A stretch of DNA of 38,738 nucleotides from Pseudomonadota bacterium (lineage in GTDB: Bacteria; Pseudomonadota; Gammaproteobacteria; Burkholderiales; Burkholderiaceae_E). Positions 1 to 7,223 of this stretch are shown here, piece after piece. The first letter of the stretch is position 1, and every line of letters begins with the position of its first letter. The stretch covers positions 1 to 38,738 of the forward strand of contig JAEWFA010000045.1 of assembly GCA_023389055.1 (NCBI GenBank), in the 5' to 3' direction. Position numbers and translations under genes: made by a program. The notes under the pieces were generated by a model, which was not told the DNA's origin, made no database searches, and was given only the letters and a program-made list of their open reading frames with translations.

Positions 1-75
1 CCTGCCCGAGGCGCACCCCGGGCGCCCGCCGCACGCCGCTCCGCCGCAGCCCGCGCGTTTCCCGCTACGCACGCG

Positions 76-1275
76 TCACTGCTTGTTGCGGATGGGAACG
101 TTCATCTCCTCGGGCTTGATCTCCTTCACGAGCTCGGGAATCCCCCATGCAACGCTCGGATCGACCTTGATCCGGAAGTGATACATCGACTGCATCGCCT
201 GGTGGTCTTCCTTGCGAAAAGTCATCTTCCCTTTCGGCGTATCGAAGCTCATCCCCTCCATCGCCTTGATCAGGCTCTCGGTCTTCGTATCGCCGTTCGT
301 CTTCTTCAGCGCCTCGACGACCGCCATCGCCGCCGCCATTCCGCCCGCGGTGAAGAAATCCGGCGGCGCGTTGAAGCGCTTCTGGTGCTCCTTGACGAGC
401 CAGTCATTCACCGGATTCTTCGGAATCTCGTAGTAGTAGTACGTGGCGCCTTCCATCCCGGGGAAGTTCTTGTACGCGGCCATCGCCGGCAGGGTGTTGC
501 CGCCGGTGGCGATCTCGATGCCGTAGCGCTTCGGATCGAGGTCGGCGATCTTGAACGGGTTGCCCGCGCCCGCCCAGACGATCCAGATCACCTTGCGCCC
601 CGGCTTGTCCTTCAGCGCATCGAACAGCCGCTGCGCGCCCGCGGTAAAGTCGGTGGTGCTGGCCGGCAGGTACTCCTCGTGGACGACCTTCGCCTTCTTC
701 AGCGCGTCCTTGAACGCCTTGACGCCGTCGCGGCCGAACGCGTAGTCCTGCGCGAGCGTGGCGATCGACGTTCCTTCCTCGTCCAGAGCAACCGCGTTGG
801 AGATCGCGTCCTGCGAAGAGTTGCGGCCGGTGCGGAAGATGTAGCGGTTCCACTTGTCACCGGTGATCGAGTCGGCGACCGCCGGTTCGACGAGCAGGAT
901 CTTCTTGTACTCCTCGGCCACCGGCAGCAGCGCCAGCGCCACGCCCGACGACGTCGGGCCGATCGCGAGGTCGGCCTTGTCGTCGCCGTAGGCGGCCTGC
1001 AGTAACGACTTGCCGACGTCGGGCTTGCCCTGGTCGTCCTTCTCGATCACGACGATCTTGCGGCCGTTCACTTGCATCGACCCATTGGTCGCGTACTCGA
1101 GACCCATCAGCAGGCCGGTCTGCGTCTGCTTGCCGTAGGCTTCCAGCGGCCCGGTCTTCGAGTAGACGTGCGCGATCGTGACGTCCTTGGCGACGGCGGC
1201 GCCGGCGAGCATCACGCCTGCCACCAACGGCATCGCGAGACGCCCCGCCTGCCGAAGCATCGAAAAGCAGTTCAT
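76..1275 (-). CDS. Branched-chain amino acid-type ABC transporter substrate-binding protein
   Basis: A 399-residue periplasmic binding protein of the Peripla_BP_6/LivK type. It would capture a small ligand (amino acid, carboxylate or aromatic acid; the ligand cannot be told from sequence) and deliver it to a Liv-type permease. The start is fixed by a strong GAGGAGG Shine-Dalgarno about 7 bases before ATG at 1275, although the frame stays open to 1968. Residues 1-29 are a typical Sec signal peptide ending AAVAKD. The mature N-terminus has the family signature VYSKTGPLEAYGKQTQTGL, followed by a two-lobe fold and a late tyrosine-rich stretch (TYYYYEIP). No permease or ATPase gene lies within the window, so its partners are either left of it or encoded elsewhere. 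It is divergent from the SDR gene. Family call is firm; substrate is unknown. Confidence 0.93.
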   Translation of the reverse strand: MNCFSMLRQAGRLAMPLVAGVMLAGAAVAKDVTIAHVYSKTGPLEAYGKQTQTGLLMGLEYATNGSMQVNGRKIVVIEKDDQGKPDVGKSLLQAAYGDDKADLAIGPTSSGVALALLPVAEEYKKILLVEPAVADSITGDKWNRYIFRTGRNSSQDAISNAVALDEEGTSIATLAQDYAFGRDGVKAFKDALKKAKVVHEEYLPASTTDFTAGAQRLFDALKDKPGRKVIWIVWAGAGNPFKIADLDPKRYGIEIATGGNTLPAMAAYKNFPGMEGATYYYYEIPKNPVNDWLVKEHQKRFNAPPDFFTAGGMAAAMAVVEALKKTNGDTKTESLIKAMEGMSFDTPKGKMTFRKEDHQAMQSMYHFRIKVDPSVAWGIPELVKEIKPEEMNVPIRNKQ

Positions 1276-1576
1276 CGAATTCCTCCTCGTGTCGTTCACG
1301 ATCGCTCCGATCGCGTTCCTGATGCGAATGACGCAACGTTCGTGCCACCCGACGCCGCCTCGGCAAACGCTTGATCTGCCGGACGCAATGCCGGAACCGC
1401 CGATCGGGGTGCGAGGAGTTCGTCCGACTTTCGTACAGGTTGCGTGAGCGAAACTGACCGATTCACGGACAGACCGAACCTCTCGGTGGATCTGTATCGA
1501 AAATGGACATCCAGCGGCGCACCGGAGGGACGCCGCCCGAGTACCCTGCTCGCTGGATCCGGACAAGGAGAACGCA
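1276..1576. other. Divergent intergenic region
   Basis: These 301 bases separate the substrate-binding protein gene (minus) from the SDR gene (plus) and must carry both promoters. I see the two Shine-Dalgarno sites (GAGGAGG for the minus gene, AAGGAG for the plus gene) and a small inverted repeat ACCGA-N5-TCGGT at 1473-1487 that could be an operator half-site pair. No convincing sigma70 -35/-10 pair stands out. The minus frame stays open through here, but its upstream peptide is Arg/Ser-rich and looks like a GC-driven artefact. Confidence 0.5.
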
Positions 1577-2335
1577 ATGACGCAGCGGGTGTTGGTGACG
1601 GCCGGCGCATCGGGCATCGGGCGCGAGATCGCGCGCGCCTTCGCCGTTACCGGAGCGAAGGTGTTCGTCTGCGACGTCGACGAAGCGGCGCTCGCCGCGC
1701 TGCCGCGGGAGTTGCCCGACGTCGGCACGATTCGCTGCGACGTATCGCAGCGCGCCGACAACGAGCGGATGGTCGCAGCCGCTTTGCAGTGGCTCGGCGG
1801 ACTCGACGTGCTCGTGAACAACGCGGGCATCGCCGGGCCGACCGCTCCGGTGGAGCAGGTGCCGCCCGAGGAATGGGATCGCGTCGTGCAGGTCAACCTC
1901 ACCGCGGCCTTCGACATCACGCGGCTGTCGATTCCGGCGCTGAAGCAGTCGGCCGCCGGCGTCGTCATCGTGATGTCGTCGGCCGCGGGGCGCTTCGGTT
2001 ATCCGAATCGCATCGCCTATGCCGCGACGAAATGGGGTCTCGTCGGCTTCACGAAGACGCTGGCGATGGAACTCGGCGCCTTCGGCATTCGCGCCAACGC
2101 GATCCTGCCGGGGACCGTCGAGGGCGATCGGATCCAGCGGGTTTTCGAAGGCCGCGCGAAGGTAACGGGTCGCAGCTTCGACGAGGTGCGCGACGAGTCG
2201 ATGCGCAACCAGTCGCTGCAGACGCTGGTCGACCCGAAGGACATCGCCTCGCTTGCCGTGTTCCTCGCCTCCGACGCGGGCAAGTCGATTTCCGGGCAGG
2301 CGCTGGCGATCGACAACGACATCCAGCGGCTCTAG
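1577..2335 (+). CDS. SDR family NAD(P)-dependent oxidoreductase
   Basis: A 252-residue classical short-chain dehydrogenase/reductase, the usual length for the family. The cofactor-binding glycine motif is at residues 8-15 as TAGASGIG, where the second position is Ala instead of the common Gly. NNAG is near residue 86. The catalytic Ser (in MSSAAG) and the YAATK Tyr-Lys pair are both present, so the enzyme should be active. After the catalytic site the GTVEGDR stretch and the insert RAKVTGRSFDEVRDE resemble dehydrogenases that act on hydroxy acids or sugars, but the substrate cannot be assigned. AAGGAG sits about 6 bases before ATG. It converges on the Asp-box propeller gene, 36 bases away. 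Confidence 0.95.
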   Translation: MTQRVLVTAGASGIGREIARAFAVTGAKVFVCDVDEAALAALPRELPDVGTIRCDVSQRADNERMVAAALQWLGGLDVLVNNAGIAGPTAPVEQVPPEEWDRVVQVNLTAAFDITRLSIPALKQSAAGVVIVMSSAAGRFGYPNRIAYAATKWGLVGFTKTLAMELGAFGIRANAILPGTVEGDRIQRVFEGRAKVTGRSFDEVRDESMRNQSLQTLVDPKDIASLAVFLASDAGKSISGQALAIDNDIQRL

Positions 2336-2371
2336 CGCGGGGCGCCGCGTCGGCGCGGTCGAGCGACTCCG

Positions 2372-3475
2372 TCAACCGCGCTCGAGCACGACCGCGGCGA
2401 TCGGCGGCAGCGACGTCGAGATCGTCTGCCAATGCCCGCCGCCGTCGCCGCTCGCCCACAGCGAGCCGGTGGTCGAGCCCATCATCAGCGTGCGGCCGTC
2501 GGTGCCGACATCGAGGCAGTGACGGTAGACGAGGTCGTAGCAGTGCGATTGCGGCAGCCCTTCGCGCAGGACGCGGAAGGTCTGCCCCCCATCGTCGGTG
2601 CGCAGCACGGCGAACGCGGCGTCGACCGGCACCCGACGCAGGTCGGCCACCGCCGGCGCGAACCAGGCGCGCTGCGGATCGTTCGGGTCGGCGGCGACCG
2701 CGAAGCCGAACGACGACACCGGGACATCGACGAGCTCGCGCCAGCTGCGTCCGCCGTCGACCGAGCGGAACATCCCGTTGTGATGCTGGCACCAGACGAC
2801 GTCGGGCTGCGATGCGCAGGCGGCCAGCCGATGCACGTCCTGGACGAGTTCGTCGTAGGCGCGCTCGGGCGGCATGTACTCGGCGCGCAGGCCCTTGCCG
2901 ACGAGCGTCCAGCTTGCGCCGCCGTCGTCGCTCGCCCAGGCGCCGCCGGTGCTCACGCCGACGAGCAGGCGCGGGCCGGCGCCATCGGCCGCGCGCGGGC
3001 CGACGACGATCGAATGCAGGCCCGGCGCGTCGTAGCCGCCGCCCATCCACTCGCGGCGGCGCGGGTCGTTCCACAGCGGCTCGTTCAGTTGCCACGACTG
3101 CCCGCCGTCACGCGAGCGAAACAGCCCGCCGGGAAGCGTTCCCGCCCAGACATCATCACCGTCGGCGGCGAGCGTCCAGAGCTGCTGCAGCTTCCATTCG
3201 ACGTCGTCGCCGGCATCCTCGGGCTGCGGCGGATAGAGGGGCGTGGCCACCTCCAGCCAGGTTTCGCCGCGGTTCGCCGATGCGTGGCACTTCACGCCGA
3301 AATGACCGAGGTTCAGCGCGGCGATCATCGGACGCGCAGGCGCCGCGGAATCGGGCGGCAGCACCGCGGTCACCGGTTCGCCGAGAAAACTCACGCGGCC
3401 GATGCGCCAGCCGTCGGCGAATCGGCGCAACTCGAACAGTCCCTTGCGGGTCGCGACCCAGGCTCGATCGCTCAT
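2372..3475 (-). CDS. Asp-box (BNR/sialidase-like) beta-propeller protein
   Basis: A 367-residue repeat protein with five visible Asp-box motifs of the form S-x-D-G-G-x-S/T/H-W/F: SRDGGQSW, SDDGGASW, SVDGGRSW, TDDGGQTF and SGDGGGHW. This predicts a beta-propeller as in BNR, exo-alpha-sialidase or Ycf48-type proteins. There is no signal peptide, so it is probably cytoplasmic. No sialidase catalytic Arg triad is evident, and Asp-boxes alone do not make it a glycosidase. I chose ATG 3475 because GGAGG lies 6 bases upstream. An ATG at 3481 overlaps the MoaD-like stop as ATGA but has no spacing to the same GGAGG. Either way it is translationally coupled to the MoaD-like gene, which implies a joint function. 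Function unknown. Confidence 0.85.
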   Translation of the reverse strand: MSDRAWVATRKGLFELRRFADGWRIGRVSFLGEPVTAVLPPDSAAPARPMIAALNLGHFGVKCHASANRGETWLEVATPLYPPQPEDAGDDVEWKLQQLWTLAADGDDVWAGTLPGGLFRSRDGGQSWQLNEPLWNDPRRREWMGGGYDAPGLHSIVVGPRAADGAGPRLLVGVSTGGAWASDDGGASWTLVGKGLRAEYMPPERAYDELVQDVHRLAACASQPDVVWCQHHNGMFRSVDGGRSWRELVDVPVSSFGFAVAADPNDPQRAWFAPAVADLRRVPVDAAFAVLRTDDGGQTFRVLREGLPQSHCYDLVYRHCLDVGTDGRTLMMGSTTGSLWASGDGGGHWQTISTSLPPIAAVVLERG

Positions 3476-3477
3476 CT

Positions 3478-3747
3478 TCATCCTCCGGAAAGCGACTGGA
3501 AGACGTGGACGGTGCTGAGGGGCGCGATCGGCACTTCCAGGTTCTCGCGGACGTGCAGGCGGCGGCCGTCGACGAAGACGACGACGTGCCTGCGCAGGTG
3601 CGACTGGTCGTCGAGCACGTAGCCGCGCAGCCTCGGGTTCCGCGCGAAGGCCGCTTCGAACGCTTGTGCGAGCGTTGCCGCGTCGGCGTCGATCTCGGGA
3701 ACTTCGGTGAAGCGCGCGAGTTGCTGAGTGAAGATCACGCGGGGCAT
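3478..3747 (-). CDS. MoaD/ThiS-like ubiquitin-fold protein
   Basis: An 89-residue protein with a beta-grasp pattern and a C-terminus ending ...HVFQSLSGG. The terminal Gly-Gly is the hallmark of MoaD/ThiS sulfur carriers, where it is adenylated and thiocarboxylated by an E1-like enzyme. No moaE, moeB, thiF or thiG partner is nearby. Its only close partner is the Asp-box propeller gene, whose start overlaps or abuts this stop. I saw no clear Shine-Dalgarno before ATG 3747. It may serve a dedicated sulfur-transfer or protein-modification reaction rather than molybdopterin synthesis; that is inference from context. Confidence 0.85.
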   Translation of the reverse strand: MPRVIFTQQLARFTEVPEIDADAATLAQAFEAAFARNPRLRGYVLDDQSHLRRHVVVFVDGRRLHVRENLEVPIAPLSTVHVFQSLSGG

Positions 3748-3769
3748 GGACGGCGAGCGCCGTTGCGCC

Positions 3770-4210
3770 TTAGGACGAAGCAGGACTCGAGATGACCATC
3801 CACCCTACGCCGAACCGATCGGCAAGCATGCCGAAGCGCGACGCGAAGAACGTCTGCGTCAGCGGCATCTGCACCTGTCCGCCCGCCGACAGCGCGGTGA
3901 ACAACTGCTCGGCGTGCGCGTCGTCACGCGCCTCGAGCGTCAGCGCGATGCCGTCGAAGCTGGCGCTTCCCCTGCACTGTCCGTCCGAGGCCATGATCGT
4001 CGAGTCGCCGATGCGAACGCTCGAATGCATCACCTTGTCGGGCGTGACGCTCGAAGGCATGGCGCCGCCGTCGTCGGGCGACATCGCCGACTGCGGCGGC
4101 GCGTCCTTGAAGCGCATCAGGTGCTCGACCTTCGCGCCGATCGCCTCGCCGTAGAAGCGAAGCGCCTCCTCGCAACGACCTTCGAAACACAGATACGGTG
4201 TTACCTGCAC
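3770..4210 (-). CDS. VOC family (PhnB/glyoxalase-like) protein
   Basis: A 146-residue protein of the PhnB-like branch of the vicinal oxygen chelate superfamily. It opens with VTPYLCFEGRCEEALRFY, the usual N-terminal pattern of this group, and ends with the FGVGWMVI strand. The family includes demethylase-like and bleomycin/fosfomycin-resistance-like members, but most PhnB-like proteins have no known reaction, and metal ligands cannot be assigned here. The start is GTG at 4210, supported by a perfect GAGGAGG 6 bases upstream; upstream codons in the same frame look non-coding. It is transcribed away from the scrambled region to its right. Confidence 0.88.
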   Translation of the reverse strand: MQVTPYLCFEGRCEEALRFYGEAIGAKVEHLMRFKDAPPQSAMSPDDGGAMPSSVTPDKVMHSSVRIGDSTIMASDGQCRGSASFDGIALTLEARDDAHAEQLFTALSAGGQVQMPLTQTFFASRFGMLADRFGVGWMVISSPASS

Positions 4211-4534
4211 GATGGACCTCCTCGTGTTGCGGCGCACGAGCCGCAGGTGCGCGCGCGAGGATCGCCGCGCCGGAGGCGATGATGCCTTCGAGATGTGTAC
4301 GATGTCCACAATACACGTTCCCGTGTCAGGGAATCGGCCGGCCCCCGCGCCACCGGCCGCGTAAGGCACCGAATTCCCGGCGGCGGCGCCGTCGAATCCG
4401 CAACCCGGTTGCGGCGGCGATGCCTTCGAGCCCGCCGAACTCATGCTGGTTCGCTTCCGTCCCGAGGAGATCTTCGACCAGACGCCGGGACCGCAGGCCG
4501 GGCGCGCAATCGACCGGTCGACCCCGGCCGCTCG
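4211..4534. other. Intergenic region with a decayed coding tail
   Basis: These 324 bases separate the VOC gene (minus) from the PNPOx remnant (plus). A 5-base inverted repeat GTGTA/TACAC (4295-4299 and 4312-4316) lies in the likely VOC promoter area. From 4365 to 4538 one plus frame is open after a TAA at 4362 and reads plausibly protein-like near its end (MLVRFRPEEIFDQTPG from 4443). It closes with a TGA at 4536 that overlaps the PNPOx ATG as ATGA. This could be the 3' end of a lost upstream gene that was once coupled to the PNPOx gene. I cannot identify it. Confidence 0.4.
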
Positions 4535-5121
4535 ATGACGCCGACGCTCGATGCCATCCGCGATTGCCTGGAGGGCGCGACACCGGCGCAGATCGCCACC
4601 TGTTCGCCCGACGGCACGCCGAACGTCAGCTATCTGTCGCATGTGCAGTACGTCGACCGCGAGCACGTGGCGCTGTCGTACCAGTTCTTCAACAAGACAC
4701 GCGCGAACGTGCTGGCCAATCCGCGCGCGCGCCTGTTGGTGGTGCACCCGCGCAGCGGCGCGACGACGAGGACGCGCTCGTGGCGCTCGCCGCGCTCGTC
4801 GGGCAGACGATGTACGCGCTGCAACATCGCGACGAGACCGAAGCGCCGGACGAGGCCCCCTGCGCGCGGCGCGACGAAACGAAAGGCCCGCCGCTGCGCG
4901 TGCGCCATTACGCGACCGACCACAGCGTGTTCATCGACGGCGAGTACTTGATCAAGGGCGTCGCCGGCGCCGTGTTCTGGGCGATCGTCCCGGACCACGC
5001 GAACGACGCCCGAAGCGATCTCGCGCTGGAGACCGTCGCGGAGCACCTCGGCCCGGCCGAGCGCGACCGGCTGGCCGCGGCGCGCGGCGACGCATCGGGC
5101 GCATTGGCGCTTGCCGCCTGA
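4535..5121 (+). pseudogene. Remnant of a PNPOx-GAF-type protein, frameshifted, with a foreign 3' end
   Basis: Residues from ATG 4535 form the start of a pyridoxamine-5'-phosphate-oxidase-like flavin-binding fold, with matches such as IATCSPDGTPNVSYLS and the NKTRANVLANPRARLL strand. After about position 4752 this frame degenerates. Coding sense resumes in another frame (from about 4768) with a helix DDEDALVALAALVGQT and then RHYATDHSVFIDGEYLIKGV. From memory, such segments follow a GAF domain in long PNPOx-GAF proteins. If so, most of the GAF domain has been deleted. Beyond about 5025 the frame reads LETVAEHLGPAERDRL and stops at 5121. That tail fits better as the missing end of the neighbouring hemerythrin. 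The expected C-terminal segment instead lies on the minus strand at 5157-5357. Overall a broken gene. Confidence 0.65.
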
Positions 5122-5367
5122 CGTTCAATTCGCGCGGGCCGGGCGCTGCCCGGTACTCAGCCCACCTGTTCGAGCCGCAGCGGCCGCTTCACCGCCAGCG
5201 TGAAGCGGCCGCGGCCCGTCTTGAGCAGCGCGATCGAATCGCAGCGCTCGGCGAGTCGCCGTTGCAGCAGCACCAGGCGCGCCTCGAGGTTGTCGACGAG
5301 ATCGGGCAGGCGGATTCGCGGGTCCAGTCGCAGCTCGCGGTTGCTGAAGCTGCGACGCGACGATCGC
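5015..5367. repeat. Imperfect inverted repeat flanking a probable small inversion
   Basis: GCGATCTCGCG on the plus strand (5015-5025) pairs with CGCGACGATCGC (5356-5367), whose complement is GCGATCGTCGCG; the arms differ by one inserted base. Computing the re-inverted sequence by eye with exchange at the shared TCGCG joins the hemerythrin head (minus strand, 5862 to 5356) to the tail at 5026-5121 in one open frame of about 200 residues. It also places the GAF-linked segment next to its likely C-terminus. Another 10-base inverted match, GGCGATCGTC, occurs at 4980-4989 and 5359-5368. Confidence 0.5.
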
Positions 5368-5862
5368 CTGCTCGATCGCGAGCAGCTCTTCGTCGCTGTA
5401 CTGCGCCCACAGCGCCGGCATGTTCTGGGTCTCCTCGTGATACATGTGCACGAAGTTCTTGGCGACGTACAGCGCCAGCTTCCGATAGAGATCCAGCGCC
5501 AGCGCGGCGCGGGCCTCCGGGGCGGATCGCTCGAGACCGTTCAACGCCGTGCGAATCGCCTCGATCTCCCGTTCGTGCTCAAGATGCTCGCCGGCGCTGC
5601 GCCGCGCCGCGTCGCCGCAACGCGCATCGAGCGCCGGATGCAGGAAGCGGTTCTCGTCGTCCAGGTGAACCGAGGCCAGGTCGAGCATCGAGCGCACGCA
5701 GTCGATCGCGGCGGCGCGCTGCGCGGCGTCGTCGGGATCCATCCGACCGAAGCGCACGAGCGCATCGGTCATGCAAGAGCGCAGCGCCTTGTGGATCACC
5801 ACGTACAGATTGGGGCGGGAAGCGGCAAGCGTCGCGCGCGCGTCGGGAAAGCTGCGATCCAT
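5125..5862 (-). CDS. Hemerythrin HHE-domain protein with replaced C-terminus
   Basis: The first about 169 residues are a hemerythrin-like four-helix domain that would bind a non-heme di-iron site. Candidate ligands are visible as VIHKAL, VHLDDENRFLHP, EHLEHEREIE and NFVHMYHEE. Such proteins sense or carry oxygen or NO or protect iron. The start is ATG 5862 with GAAGGA 8 bases upstream. After ...LLAIEQAIVAS the reading frame turns into Arg/Ala/Pro-rich sequence to a stop at 5125. In the alternative frame the same DNA (5357 down to 5157) encodes FSNRELRLDPRIRLPDLVDN and onward to a proper stop, apparently the C-terminus of a different protein. The hemerythrin end has therefore been swapped. It is divergent from the TetR gene. 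Confidence 0.75.
   Translation of the reverse strand: MDRSFPDARATLAASRPNLYVVIHKALRSCMTDALVRFGRMDPDDAAQRAAAIDCVRSMLDLASVHLDDENRFLHPALDARCGDAARRSAGEHLEHEREIEAIRTALNGLERSAPEARAALALDLYRKLALYVAKNFVHMYHEETQNMPALWAQYSDEELLAIEQAIVASQLQQPRAATGPANPPARSRRQPRGAPGAAATATRRALRFDRAAQDGPRPLHAGGEAAAAARTGGLSTGQRPARAN
5157..5357 (-). pseudogene. Detached C-terminal fragment, PNPOx-GAF-associated type
   Basis: Read on the minus strand in a frame different from the hemerythrin ORF, this stretch codes RRSFSNRELRLDPRIRL, a helix DNLEARLVLLQRRLAERCD, then LLKTGRGRFTLAVKRPL and a stop at 5157. It is typical coding sequence with no start of its own. I recall this pattern as the C-terminal module of PNPOx-GAF proteins, whose preceding part is on the opposite strand at about 4768-5015. 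Function of the module is not known to me; a winged-helix-like DNA or ligand contact is a guess. Confidence 0.5.
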
Positions 5863-5913
5863 CGTGAAATCCTTCTTCCGGGTGAACGCCTGCGAAGGCG
5901 AAGCGCGCAGTCC

Positions 5914-5961
5914 AGGAATCGCAGCCGTCCCGCGTTGCGAAGTTTTCGCTCAGCGATTCCT
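5914..5961. promoter_or_regulatory. Inverted repeat between hemerythrin and TetR genes
   Basis: AGGAATCGC (5914-5922) and its exact complement GCGATTCCT (5953-5961) flank a 30-base spacer in the 149-base divergent intergenic region. It could be a pair of operator half-sites for the adjacent TetR-type regulator, or chance in GC-rich DNA; the spacing is long for a single TetR dimer site. Confidence 0.3.
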
Positions 5962-6011
5962 AAAAGTTCCTTATCCCCGTCGCTGCGAGCGCGTTGTGTA
6001 CCCTTCCAGAA

Positions 6012-6698
6012 ATGGACGCCCTCCCGCAACCGCTCGCCGCCGCGCGCAGCACCTATCGCCACGGCGACCTGCGTCGCGCGCTGATCGCCGCGGGCGTCGA
6101 GCTCGCGCGCACCGGGGGCCCGCAGGCTGTCGTGCTGCGGGAGGCCACTCGCCGGGCCGGCGTCGTCCCGAATGCCGCGTACCGGCATTTCGAGAACCGG
6201 CTCGACCTGCTCGCCGCGGTGCGCTCGGCGGCCATCGCCGAAGTGGCGGTCGCGATGGAGAAGGAGTTCGCGCGTGCGCGGCGCAGGATGCGCGCGACAC
6301 GCACGCCCGAGGACTTCCTCGGCATGGCCCGCGAGAGCCTGCGCTCGGTCGGCACCGGCTATCTGCGCTTCGCCTTCGGCGAGCCGGGACTGTTCCGCAC
6401 CGCCTTCGCCTCCGCTGCTGCCGCCGACGACGCGCCGGCCGGGCATCGGGCCAACGATCCGGAGCGTGCCGGGCCGAGTGGTCGAAACCCGTTCCAGTTG
6501 CTCGGCGATGCGCTCGATCGCTACGTCGACGCCGGGCTGCTGCCGCCCGAGCGACGGCCGGGCGCCGAGTATCTCGCGTGGTCCGCGGTGCACGGGCTGG
6601 CGATGCTCGGACTCGACGGGCCCTTGCGCGGCACCTCGCGCCGGCAGCTCGAGACGCTGGGCCAGCGCGTCGTCGAAATGGTCGAGCGCGGGCTGTGA
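6012..6698 (+). CDS. TetR/AcrR family transcriptional regulator (WHG-type C-terminus)
   Basis: A 228-residue one-component repressor. The N-terminal helix-turn-helix spans about residues 15-62, with YRHGDLRRALIAAGVELA and VVPNAAYRHFENRLDLLAAV as the recognition region. The C-terminal ligand-binding domain ends with the WSAVHGLAML signature of the TetR_C WHG group. I took ATG 6012; an in-frame TTG at 5994 would add six residues but neither has a clear Shine-Dalgarno. It is divergent from the hemerythrin gene and 46 bases upstream of the cupin gene, so either or both could be its targets. Ligand unknown. Confidence 0.9.
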   Translation: MDALPQPLAAARSTYRHGDLRRALIAAGVELARTGGPQAVVLREATRRAGVVPNAAYRHFENRLDLLAAVRSAAIAEVAVAMEKEFARARRRMRATRTPEDFLGMARESLRSVGTGYLRFAFGEPGLFRTAFASAAAADDAPAGHRANDPERAGPSGRNPFQLLGDALDRYVDAGLLPPERRPGAEYLAWSAVHGLAMLGLDGPLRGTSRRQLETLGQRVVEMVERGL

Positions 6699-6744
6699 GC
6701 GGGTCGGGGTAGCATCGGCCGACCGAACGAAGAAGGAGTACGCG

Positions 6745-7140
6745 ATGAAAGGATTCGTCGACAACATCGAAGACCTCACCGAAGACAACACCGACTTCCG
6801 TCGTGTCGTCTACACCGGCAAGAACCTGCAGCTGGTGCTGATGTCGCTGGCGCCCGGCGAGGAGATCGGCGAAGAAGTGCACGATGACGGCGACCAGTTC
6901 TTCCGCGTCGAGGAAGGCAGCGGCGAAGTGATCATCGACGGCAAGGTGACCCCGGTCGAGGACGACATCGCGGTCATCGTGCCGGCGGGAGCGCGACACA
7001 ACGTGCGCAACACCGGCAGCGAGCCGCTGCGGCTGTACACGATCTACGCGCCACCCGAGCACGTCGACGCCACGGTCCACGCCACGAAGGCCGAGGCCGA
7101 CGCATCGCACGAGCACTTCGACGGCAAGACCACCGAGTAA
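6745..7140 (+). CDS. Cupin domain protein
   Basis: A 131-residue single-domain cupin. The first motif is degenerate (GEEIGEEVHDDGDQFFRVEEGSGEV, retaining H and E positions) and the second is PAGARHNVRNTGSEPL with its His. This is typical of small cupins annotated as mannose-6-phosphate-isomerase-like or storage proteins; a bound metal is likely but the reaction is unknown. AAGGAG lies 8 bases before ATG 6745. It follows the TetR gene on the same strand and is directly followed by the pyruvyl-transferase-like frame, suggesting one transcript. Confidence 0.9.
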   Translation: MKGFVDNIEDLTEDNTDFRRVVYTGKNLQLVLMSLAPGEEIGEEVHDDGDQFFRVEEGSGEVIIDGKVTPVEDDIAVIVPAGARHNVRNTGSEPLRLYTIYAPPEHVDATVHATKAEADASHEHFDGKTTE

Positions 7141-7223
7141 CGCGAACGTCGCGCATCGTCGTCTTCGGCGCCTTCGACCGGCACAACCTCGGCGACCTGC
7201 TGTTCGCGCACGTCGCGCAGGCG

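Noticed and set aside
1276..1968. N-terminal extension of the substrate-binding protein frame
   Set aside because: A strong Shine-Dalgarno and signal peptide fix the start at 1275; the upstream peptide is Ser/Arg-rich and overlaps the SDR gene antisense.
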